The translations under genes and the position numbers were made by a program. The notes below the pieces were generated by a model. It ran no database searches. It was not told the origin of the DNA and saw only the letters and a list, made by a program, of their open reading frames with translations. This document shows, in pieces, positions 1-5,081 of a DNA stretch of 6,002 nucleotides. Origin of the DNA: an uncultured Clostridia bacterium (lineage in GTDB: Bacteria > Bacillota_A > Clostridia > TANB77 > CAG-508); assembly GCA_947588915.1 (NCBI GenBank), contig CANPZA010000093.1, positions 1 to 6,002 on the forward strand, in the 5' to 3' direction. Position 1 is the stretch's first letter. Each line of letters begins with the position of its first letter.

Positions 1-287
1 CATGCATATTAGCCCATATGTACATGGTAATATTTTTAATAAAAATCCTCTACGTGATAGAAAACTATTGATACATAAAAAAGAAATATATAAATTATTA
101 GGTCTGACCAAGCAGAAAGGATATAGCCTGATTCCAATTAGTATTTATTTTAAAGGAAGTTTTGTTAAATTAGAATTACGGCATTGGTAAGGGTAAAAAA
201 CTTTATGATAAACGTCAAGATTTAGCAAAAAAAGATGCTGAAATTAAAATACAAAAAGCTTTAAAAGAGAAAAATTTATACAATTAA
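1..287 (+). pseudogene. smpB: SsrA-binding protein SmpB, C-terminal part, frameshifted
   Basis: SmpB binds tmRNA and brings it to stalled ribosomes for trans-translation. The gene enters from the left edge, so roughly the first 50 of its usual 150 or so residues are missing; the Met at position 2 is the internal one of MHISPY. Family landmarks are clear: [24 protein letters not shown] text, and then, in a second frame, [20 protein letters not shown]. The first frame reaches a stop at 188-190 after KLELRHW. The correct tail resumes in the next frame at 180 and ends with TAA at 285-287. Ignoring one base, the C at about 179, gives [14 protein letters not shown], which aligns without gaps to the family pattern E-I-A-L-A-R-G-K-K. 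As written the protein would lose its basic C-terminal tail, which is the part that enters the ribosomal mRNA channel. Family identity is near certain. Whether the break is real or a sequence error is not decidable here. Confidence 0.93.
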
Positions 288-289
288 AG

Positions 290-320
290 AGCTATCAAAT
301 ATTTTTTAATATTGATAGCT
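290..320 (+). terminator. Intrinsic terminator after smpB
   Basis: The left arm (290-303) and right arm (308-320) form a 13-bp stem, AGCTATCAA.TATT with AATATTGATAGCT, with one bulged A and a TTTT loop. TTTTAATTTTTT follows on the + strand. It starts 2 bases after the smpB stop. fba ends at 341 on the other strand, so the hairpin may also end that transcript, but the T-run on that side is weak (CTTTAATT). Confidence 0.75.
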
Positions 321-340
321 TTTTAATTTTTTATTAATTT

Positions 341-1270
341 TTAAATTTTGTTGCTAGATCCAAATACATTCATCATTTTATGTTTTACAGTTTCTTTTAT
401 TAATTCTCTAGCTGGTTTTAAATATTTTCTAGGATCAAAAGCATTAGGTTCTTCTACAAATACCTTTCTTATTCCTGCTGTCATTGCTAAACGTAAATCT
501 GTATCCACATTAATTTTTGAAACTCCAGATATACTTGCCTCATGTAATATTTCATCTGGCACACCTTTTGCTCCAGGTATATCTCCCCCATATTTATTAC
601 ACATATCTACAAGTTCTGGAATTACAGTTGAAGCACCATGTAATACAATTGGAGTATTTGGTATTCTCTCTTTTATTTCTTTTAATATATCAAATCTTAA
701 TTTTGCCTCACCTTTAAATTTATAAGCACCATGACTTGTTCCTATCGCAATTGCTAATGAATCACAACCTGTTCTTTCTACAAATTCTTGAGCTTGAATA
801 GGATCTGTATACATACTATCTTCTTGTGCAACATTTACATCATCTTCAATTCCTGCTAGTTTGCCAAGTTCTGCTTCTACTACAACACCTTTACTGTGTG
901 CATAATCTACAACTTGTTTTGTAAGTCTTACATTTTCTTCAAAATCATATTTAGATCCATCTATCATTACTGATGTAAAACCTGCATCAATACACATTTT
1001 TGCTGTTTCAAAATCTGGTCCATGATCTAAATGAATGGCTATTGGAACTTCTGGATGTTCCTCTACTGCTGCTTCAACCATTTTCATCAAATAATTAATT
1101 CTGGCATATTTTATAGCACTAGAAGAAGCTTGTAAAATTACAGGTGATTTACTTTCTGCAGCAGCATCTACAATCGCTTGAATTATCTCCATATTATTTA
1201 CATTAAAAGCTCCTATAGCAAATCCTTCTTTCATTGATTTTTCAAACATTTCCTTTGTTGTTACTAACAT
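341..1270 (-). CDS. fba: Class II fructose-bisphosphate aldolase
   Basis: A zinc-dependent cytosolic enzyme that interconverts fructose 1,6-bisphosphate with glyceraldehyde 3-phosphate and dihydroxyacetone phosphate in glycolysis and gluconeogenesis. The 309 residues match the usual length of the shorter class II type of clostridia and Thermus. The HLDHG motif at 80-84 holds the catalytic Asp82 and zinc ligand His83. E134 lies in the conserved EAELG. GTSHG at 177-181 supplies zinc ligand H180 and LHGAS at 210-214 supplies H211. NVDTDLR at 254-260 is the substrate-phosphate and metal site. All key residues are present, so it should be active. The ATG at 1268-1270 has an AGGAGG (1279-1284) 8 nt upstream, which fixes the start. 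It has its own promoter and looks monocistronic, converging on smpB. Other ketose-bisphosphate aldolases such as tagatose enzymes share the fold, but the glycolytic form is favoured. Confidence 0.96.
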   Translation of the reverse strand: MLVTTKEMFEKSMKEGFAIGAFNVNNMEIIQAIVDAAAESKSPVILQASSSAIKYARINYLMKMVEAAVEEHPEVPIAIHLDHGPDFETAKMCIDAGFTSVMIDGSKYDFEENVRLTKQVVDYAHSKGVVVEAELGKLAGIEDDVNVAQEDSMYTDPIQAQEFVERTGCDSLAIAIGTSHGAYKFKGEAKLRFDILKEIKERIPNTPIVLHGASTVIPELVDMCNKYGGDIPGAKGVPDEILHEASISGVSKINVDTDLRLAMTAGIRKVFVEEPNAFDPRKYLKPARELIKETVKHKMMNVFGSSNKI

Positions 1271-1305
1271 ATATTATTCCTCCTTTATTATCTATTTTCA
1301 TTTTT

Positions 1306-1334
1306 ATTTTATTTCTATTTATTTAATATGTCAA
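1306..1334 (-). promoter_or_regulatory. Sigma-A type promoter of fba
   Basis: On the minus strand, a perfect TTGACA -35 (1329-1334) is followed by a 17-nt spacer and TAAAAT (1306-1311) as the -10. Transcription would start near 1299, giving a leader of about 30 nt that holds the AGGAGG of fba. It lies just past the terminator of the preceding gene, so fba is probably transcribed on its own. Confidence 0.72.
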
Positions 1335-1345
1335 GAAAAAATATA

Positions 1346-1376
1346 AAATACTCTAAAAATAAAATTTAGAGTATTT
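1346..1376 (-). terminator. Intrinsic terminator after the DUF1540 gene
   Basis: A perfect 12-bp inverted repeat, AAATACTCTAAA (1346-1357) and TTTAGAGTATTT (1365-1376), with a 7-nt loop. On the minus strand it is followed by TATATTTTTTC. It starts 5 bases past the stop of the DUF1540 gene and insulates it from the fba promoter immediately downstream. Confidence 0.78.
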
Positions 1377-1381
1377 ATTTT

Positions 1382-1549
1382 CTAATCTTCTTCATATTTA
1401 TAACTAGCACACATAGATTCATCTGGATTTTTAGTATCTACATTTTCCATTGGGGCAACTTGTATTGCTTCTAGCATACATTTTTGCTTTTCTCCATTAT
1501 TATATCTGCAACTTGAAACTGTGCAATTTATTTTTTGATTTGCTTCCAT
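1382..1549 (-). CDS. DUF1540 domain-containing small cysteine protein
   Basis: A 55-residue protein with four cysteines at 9, 14, 24 and 47, spaced as in DUF1540: I-x-C-x(4)-C-x-Y at the start, a central C followed by AIQV, and a last Cys in CASYKYEED. The family is common in clostridia and bacilli. Its cysteines suggest a small metal-binding or disulfide-stabilised fold; the function is not known. A longer frame runs back to 1624. The ATG at 1547-1549 is preferred because AGGAGGT (1555-1561) lies 5 nt before it, the upstream 25 residues do not resemble the family, and the protein then has the usual length. It may have its own promoter in the 140 bp upstream, though no convincing one is seen, or be reached by readthrough from the DUF3021 gene, after which no clear terminator is visible. 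Confidence 0.82.
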   Translation of the reverse strand: MEANQKINCTVSSCRYNNGEKQKCMLEAIQVAPMENVDTKNPDESMCASYKYEED

Positions 1550-1690
1550 CTTATACCTCCTAATTTTCTTTATAAATTTAGTATTTACAATTTTTAATAA
1601 ATTATTAGTTTTTAATAGCCCCAATTTTATTTTCGTTTTGATTTGTATAATTTTTAAAGTTGTTGTCCTTGATTTTTACTATAAAGAATA

Positions 1691-2191
1691 TTACTTATTT
1701 TTTTCTTTTAATCTCTTATTTATTTCTTTTATCCATTGATTTTCTTCAAATGCTTTTTTTATTAAAACTATTCCTTCTAAAGCATAAGTAATTACTAAAA
1801 CTACAATATTTAAATTTCTTATATTTTCACTATATATTTCTGCATTTGAAAGTATAATACAAATAATTGTAATAAGTATCGCTAATATTAATGATAATGG
1901 TAATACAAATTTATATGAATATTTTTTTATGTATTTTTCTATAATTTCTTTTTCTTGTAATAATGAATATATTTGAAAAGTTATAAAAATTATATAATAT
2001 GATATTCCATTAACTAAAAGCTGAGAAATTAATGTTTTAATATTATATAATTGACTTATTTCACTAATAAATACTTCATTTCCTTCTATAAAATATACAC
2101 CTATGTAAGCTAGCATAAGCAAAGTTACTCCCAATGTGAAACCTACTAAAGACTTTGTTAAAACTCTTTTTACATCATTTTCTTTTTTCAT
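1691..2191 (-). CDS. DUF3021 family membrane protein, partner of the LytTR regulator
   Basis: A 166-residue integral membrane protein with four predicted helices at about 15-35, 55-78, 95-115 and 127-146, and charged ends (KKENDVKR at the N-terminus, INKRLKEKNK at the C-terminus). The layout, the LVGFTLGVT start of helix 1 and the basic INKRLKEK tail fit DUF3021, a family usually encoded right after a LytTR-domain regulator. Its AAGGAG (2201-2206) abuts the stop codon of the upstream gene and sits 9 nt before the ATG, so the two are co-transcribed and probably translationally coupled. In the LytTR regulatory systems of streptococci (HdrRM, BrsRM) the membrane partner restrains the regulator. 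A similar role here is inference. The signal it senses cannot be read from the sequence. Confidence 0.75.
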   Translation of the reverse strand: MKKENDVKRVLTKSLVGFTLGVTLLMLAYIGVYFIEGNEVFISEISQLYNIKTLISQLLVNGISYYIIFITFQIYSLLQEKEIIEKYIKKYSYKFVLPLSLILAILITIICIILSNAEIYSENIRNLNIVVLVITYALEGIVLIKKAFEENQWIKEINKRLKEKNK

Positions 2192-2206
2192 TTAAACCAT
2201 CTCCTT

Positions 2207-2647
2207 TTATATTTCTAAAAACTTTTTAATCTTTGGTATATATCTTCTTGAAACATAAGACTTATTACCACTTTTAAAATTTAATATAAGAGTTCCAATT
2301 ATTTTAAAATCTATATTTTCAACTAGATTAAAATTAACTATTTCTGAATTAGATATTCTAGAAAATACTTTTTTGTCTAGTATATTTTCTAGTTCATATA
2401 ATCTATTCTTTACTATATATGTTTCATTATTTGATCTGGCATAAGTTTTTCCATTTTCTGCATAAATCGTTTCAATTTCATTTTGATTCAATATGTACAT
2501 TTTTTCATCTTTATATAATTTTAATACTTTTCGATTAATATTGGATAATTGGTCTATTATATTTGAAATTTCTTCGGTAATTTGGTTTGTATATATTATA
2601 ATTTTACTTGTATTGTATTTTTCATCTATTTTTACTTCTATATCCAT
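2207..2647 (-). CDS. LytTR-family DNA-binding transcriptional regulator (no receiver domain)
   Basis: A 146-residue cytoplasmic regulator. Residues 1-40 form a short N-terminal region (MDIEVKIDEKYNTSKIII...) typical of stand-alone LytTR proteins paired with DUF3021. A LytTR DNA-binding domain follows at about 42-143, with the landmarks IETIYAENGKTYA (58-70), the RLYELENIL helix with FSRISNSEIVN (82-105), and YVSRRYIPKIKKFLE at the end. There is no response-regulator receiver, so control probably comes through the membrane partner encoded 15 bp downstream. The frame is open back to 2710, but the ATG at 2645-2647 is the better start: AAGGAG (2656-2661) lies 8 nt upstream, and the extra N-terminal stretch would overlap the promoter. 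Such regulators often control their own operon, and a candidate direct-repeat operator lies upstream. Confidence 0.88.
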   Translation of the reverse strand: MDIEVKIDEKYNTSKIIIYTNQITEEISNIIDQLSNINRKVLKLYKDEKMYILNQNEIETIYAENGKTYARSNNETYIVKNRLYELENILDKKVFSRISNSEIVNFNLVENIDFKIIGTLILNFKSGNKSYVSRRYIPKIKKFLEI

Positions 2648-2681
2648 TATAGCATCTCCTTTTTTATTTACTATTAATAAT

Positions 2682-2690
2682 ATAATAGCA
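2682..2690 (-). promoter_or_regulatory. Extended -10 promoter of the LytTR-DUF3021 operon
   Basis: On the minus strand TGCTATTAT matches the extended -10 form TGnTATAAT at all but one position. It would start transcription near 2675, about 28 nt before the LytTR start codon and just upstream of its Shine-Dalgarno. No good -35 is present at the expected place, which suits a promoter that needs an activator. Confidence 0.5.
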
Positions 2691-2718
2691 CACTTTATAT
2701 ATTTTTTCATTGTTTTTT

Positions 2719-2748
2719 CTTACTTGGTAAATATTCTTATATAACTGG
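2719..2748 (-). promoter_or_regulatory. Candidate LytTR binding site (two direct repeats)
   Basis: On the minus strand CCAGTTATA (2740-2748) and CCAAGTAAG (2719-2727) are separated by 12 bp, a 21-bp period that puts both on the same face of DNA. LytTR proteins such as AgrA bind imperfect 9-bp direct repeats with 12-13 bp between them (AgrA-type ACAGTTAAG). Each copy here matches that form only partly, 5 to 6 of 9 positions. The pair lies about 30 bp upstream of the -10, just above the expected -35. Chance cannot be excluded in such AT-rich DNA. Confidence 0.35.
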
Positions 2749-2767
2749 TTTGTTTTATGGTATAAAA

Positions 2768-2792
2768 AATAACAGAATTGTTATCTGCTATT
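2768..2792 (-). terminator. Possible intrinsic terminator upstream of the LytTR operon
   Basis: On the minus strand AATAGCAG (2785-2792) pairs with CTGTTATT (2768-2775), an 8-bp stem with one G-U pair and a 9-nt loop, leading into TTTTTTATA. A competing inner palindrome, ATAACA/TGTTAT (2769-2774 and 2779-2784), overlaps it. It would end transcripts coming from the ATPase gene and the small remnant before the LytTR promoter. The stem is modest. Confidence 0.45.
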
Positions 2793-2821
2793 TCTAAATT
2801 TTTTAATAATATTATATAAAT

Positions 2822-3071
2822 TCATTGCATATCACTTTTATTAAATATTCTTCTAAACCATTTTCTTAGTTTTGTAAATATATTTTCTTTGTATTCTATC
2901 ATTTCTACATCTTTTATTTGTTTAATTACATTTTCTTCATTTTTCTCTTTTTTATTTTTAAATAAATTAGATGGATTATATTTTTCTGCTAAATCTTCTT
3001 TTAATTTTTTACTTATTTATATAACACAATTTTAATTACTTTTTATTACTCATTTCAAGAAATTTTTCCAT
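2822..3071 (-). pseudogene. Remnant of a small basic protein gene, two frameshifts
   Basis: This stretch has no intact gene, but the minus strand holds a 64-codon open frame (3016-2822) with protein-like text and no start codon. It runs from ISKKLKEDLAEKYNPSNLF through a Lys/Glu-rich linker to NIFTKLRKWFRRIFNK, a basic amphipathic end. Upstream, ATG at 3069-3071 opens MEKFLEMSNKK and stops. Two one-base shifts, both in A-runs (about 3040-3044 and 3016-3018), would join this through VIKIVLYK to the longer frame and give a protein of about 83 residues. No Shine-Dalgarno is seen before that ATG. The frame before it, ending LGTFITKEYGK, could also belong. I do not recognise the family. It lies about 40 bp past the ATPase gene on the same strand and may once have shared its transcript. 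Confidence 0.45.
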
Positions 3072-3109
3072 ATTCTTTAGTTATAAAAGTTCCTAAATTT
3101 AAAAAATTA

Positions 3110-4414
3110 TTATAAATTTATTATTTTATATATATATTCTACCATAAATAAAGGTATATTAATTAGATTATCATCTTTATTTAAGTTTCGCATTGAAAAT
3201 CTAATTCTAGTATTTGGATTATATTTTTCATTATAAATTTTTAAACTAGTATTATTAATATTTTCACTAGATTTAACTTCGATTGGAATAATATTATTTT
3301 TATGTTGAAGTATAAAATCTATTTCATATCTGTTATCAAATGTAAAGTAATATGGTTGTAATCCCATAGATGATAAAGTTTGTATTACATAATTCTCCGT
3401 TAATGCACCTTTAAATTCTTCAAATAATTTATTTCCTTCTATTACAATTTTACTATCTAAATCTGTCATTTTTCTTAATAAACCAACATCATTTAGATAT
3501 ATCTTAAATGCAGATAAATCATTATAACTAATCAGTGGCATACTAGGTTTCGTAACATTATATATTTTATATATAATATTTGCATCTTTTAGCCAATTTA
3601 ACGCACCTTCATATTCTCTTGCCCTTGCTCCTACTTTTGCAACTTGGTATAAAAATTTTTTATTTTCTTTTGATATTTGAGATGGTACGCTATTCCAAAT
3701 AATAGAAATTCTATTTGCTTCAATATTAGTAGTATGTTTCGAAAAATCACTTTCATAAGCTCTTAAAATATTCTCTTGTATCTTATTTACCTTTTCAACA
3801 TTTTTTTCTTCAACCCAAGAATTTACCGCTTCTGGCATACCACCTATTATAAAATATGCTTTTAGCTTTTCAGTTAATTTATCGAAAAATATATCTGGGA
3901 TATTTTCAATTTGTTTTATAGAATTCATATATTCTACTAAATTTTCACAATTATCTGCTTGCAAAAATTCTGAAAATGTCATTGGAAACATATCTAAAAA
4001 ATCGACTTTACCTACTGGAAAAGATGTGTGTGATAATCGTATTCCAAGTAATGAACCTGCACTAACAATATGATATTCATTTGCTTCCTCTTCAAAATAT
4101 TTTAATGAATTTAAAGCGCTTGGACATTCTTGTATTTCATCAAAAACAATTAATGTCTCTTCTGGAATGATTGCTTTTCCATAAATAAAAGATAACTGCT
4201 CTAAAATTCTTTTTGGATCCTTGGTGTTATCAAATAAATTATATAATTCTGTATCATGGTCAAAATTAAAATATGCTATTCCATCATAATTTTCATTTCC
4301 AAATTTCTTTATTATATATGTTTTTCCAACCTGTCTTGCACCACGCAATATTAATGGCTTTCTATTTTTATCATTTTTCCAATTAATTAAATCATTCATT
4401 ATTTTTCTATCCAT
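3110..4414 (-). CDS. AAA ATPase with C-terminal DUF4143 domain
   Basis: A 434-residue protein of the AAA_14/DUF4143 group of ATP-binding proteins, a family common in bacteria and archaea and without an agreed function. Counting from the chosen Met, the Walker A motif GARQVGKT is at about 25-32, the Walker B LIVFDEIQ at 88-95 (Asp92, Glu93), a sensor-like SAGS at 118-121, and the conserved GGMPEA at 191-196. The C-terminal DUF4143 domain has TENYV (near 340), YEIDF (Asp366) and IEVKSS (Glu379, Lys381), spaced like a PD-(D/E)XK nuclease core; whether it cuts DNA is not known. The first ATG at 4421-4423 touches the AGGAG (4424-4428) directly, while ATG 4412-4414 is 9 nt away, so the latter is the start. 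The gene looks intact and stands alone between terminator-like hairpins, apart from the small remnant behind it. Confidence 0.9.
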   Translation of the reverse strand: MDRKIMNDLINWKNDKNRKPLILRGARQVGKTYIIKKFGNENYDGIAYFNFDHDTELYNLFDNTKDPKRILEQLSFIYGKAIIPEETLIVFDEIQECPSALNSLKYFEEEANEYHIVSAGSLLGIRLSHTSFPVGKVDFLDMFPMTFSEFLQADNCENLVEYMNSIKQIENIPDIFFDKLTEKLKAYFIIGGMPEAVNSWVEEKNVEKVNKIQENILRAYESDFSKHTTNIEANRISIIWNSVPSQISKENKKFLYQVAKVGARAREYEGALNWLKDANIIYKIYNVTKPSMPLISYNDLSAFKIYLNDVGLLRKMTDLDSKIVIEGNKLFEEFKGALTENYVIQTLSSMGLQPYYFTFDNRYEIDFILQHKNNIIPIEVKSSENINNTSLKIYNEKYNPNTRIRFSMRNLNKDDNLINIPLFMVEYIYKIINL

Positions 4415-4423
4415 GTCTATCAT

Positions 4424-4443
4424 CTCCTATATACATTATAACA
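4424..4443 (-). promoter_or_regulatory. Ribosome binding site and extended -10 of the ATPase gene, overlapping leader
   Basis: AGGAG (4424-4428) is spaced for the ATG at 4412-4414 and not for the one at 4421-4423, so it decides the start. Immediately upstream, TGTTATAAT (4435-4443) is a perfect extended -10. A transcript from it would begin near 4428, at the edge of the AGGAG, leaving almost no leader. The weak -35 at 17 bp (GTGTAA) matches only 3 of 6. A second, weaker candidate, TTGCGA with TTTAAA 17 bp on, lies about 70 bp further upstream. Confidence 0.5.
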
Positions 4444-4529
4444 CATATTTAATAATTTTACACACTTTTTTAAGTATTTTAAAGAAAATTTACACATTTT
4501 TCGCAATAAAATATTATATAACTTTAAAG

Positions 4530-4569
4530 AAATAGAGTTACTACTTTTCTTATTGTAGTAACTCTATTT
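4530..4569 (-). terminator. Strong hairpin terminator after the peroxiredoxin remnant
   Basis: A perfect 15-bp inverted repeat, AAATAGAGTTACTAC (4530-4544) and GTAGTAACTCTATTT (4555-4569), with a 10-nt loop. It sits 3 bases past the stop of the peroxiredoxin remnant. The T-run on the minus strand is short (ATTTCTTT); on the plus strand TTCTTATT follows, so it may work both ways. Confidence 0.65.
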
Positions 4570-4571
4570 TC

Positions 4572-5034
4572 TTATTCCAACTTCTTTTTTTCATTTTCTT
4601 CTATGCAATTTTGGGGTGGTTCTTTAAAACTTAGATACCAGCTAATTCCATTTTGATTTTTTTCTATTTCTTCATTTCTTTTTTGTAATAATTCAAATGT
4701 TTGTGGTGGTGGAATAATTACTGGTTGGTTTGGTAACCAATTAGCAGCAGTTGATCCGTTTGCTACATTCTGCCATTTGAAGTGCTTGAACAATTCTAAT
4801 TATCTCTGGAATAAATCTTCCAATATTTAAAGGATAAATCAGAATTGTTCTTATTATTCCTTTATCATCAATTATGAATACATTTCTTACTGTTTCTGTA
4901 TTACTAATATCACTTGATATCATTCCATATTTTCTTGCTATTTCTCCATTTCTATCTGCTATAATTGGAAAAGATACCTTTATTCCTGTTTTGCAAAAAA
5001 TATCATATACCCATGCCAAATGTGAAGCATTGCT
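4572..5034 (-). pseudogene. 1-Cys peroxiredoxin (AhpC/TSA, Prx6-type), 5' half missing and frameshifted
   Basis: Peroxiredoxins of this type reduce hydrogen peroxide and alkyl peroxides through a single peroxidatic cysteine. Recognisable text starts at SNASHLAWVYDIF (5034 downwards) and continues through FPIIADRNGEIARKYGMI, NTETVRNVFIID, GIIRTILIYP and EIIRIVQALQMAEC. It then shifts frame and resumes as NGSTAANWLPNQPVIIPPPQTF to WYLSFKEPPQNC and a Lys/Glu-rich end at 4572. The shift is best placed in the A-run at 4759-4761: removing one base gives AECSNGSTAANW. About 154 of the roughly 220-230 residues remain. The N-terminal thioredoxin-fold portion with the peroxidatic Cys is gone, so the product cannot be active. 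No start codon or Shine-Dalgarno precedes it; an in-frame TAA lies at 5053-5055. The break abuts the end of a serine recombinase gene, pointing to disruption by integration. Confidence 0.88.
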
Positions 5035-5081
5035 AAAGTTACCAATATAATTTTAACTATGCACTTTGGGTGAAATTAATA
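5035..5081. other. Putative hybrid attachment site (element/peroxiredoxin junction)
   Basis: This 47-bp stretch lies between the stop of the recombinase (5082-5084) and the first codons that still look like peroxiredoxin (5034). Large serine recombinases usually sit next to their own att site, so the crossover should be here. On the minus strand, AGTTA and TAACT flank a 12-bp AT-rich centre (about 5037-5058), a weak dyad of the kind such sites show. The exact core cannot be placed without the other end or the empty site. Confidence 0.5.

Noticed and set aside
517..717. Plus-strand open frame of 66 codons
   Set aside because: Also a shadow of fba, with low-complexity hydrophobic text and no ribosome binding site.
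348..725. Plus-strand open frame of 125 codons
   Set aside because: It lies wholly inside fba on the opposite strand; fba has all catalytic motifs, a strong Shine-Dalgarno and a promoter.
1550..1624. Longer start for the DUF1540 protein
   Set aside because: The extra 25 residues do not resemble the family, and the ATG at 1547-1549 has a strong AGGAGGT.
1625..1690. Search for a terminator or promoter between the DUF3021 and DUF1540 genes
   Set aside because: Only a 5-bp dyad (TATTA/TAATA, just inside 1600-1620) and no good -35/-10 pair were found; nothing supportable.
2648..2710. Longer LytTR start giving a hydrophobic N-terminal stretch
   Set aside because: The extension would overlap the extended -10 promoter and has no Shine-Dalgarno; ATG 2645-2647 has AAGGAG at the right distance.
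2493..2744. Plus-strand hydrophobic open frame of 83 codons
   Set aside because: Antisense to the LytTR gene and its promoter; the hydrophobicity comes from reading AT-rich DNA on the wrong strand.
2768..2784. ATAACA/TGTTAT palindrome as a repressor operator
   Set aside because: It overlaps a longer stem followed by a T-run on the minus strand, which fits a terminator better; it is also about 80 bp from the nearest -10.
4741..5019. Peroxiredoxin remnant as an intact 92-residue protein starting at TTG
   Set aside because: The TTG is the Leu of the conserved SHLAW; family text exists before it and, after the frameshift, behind it, so this is part of a broken gene.
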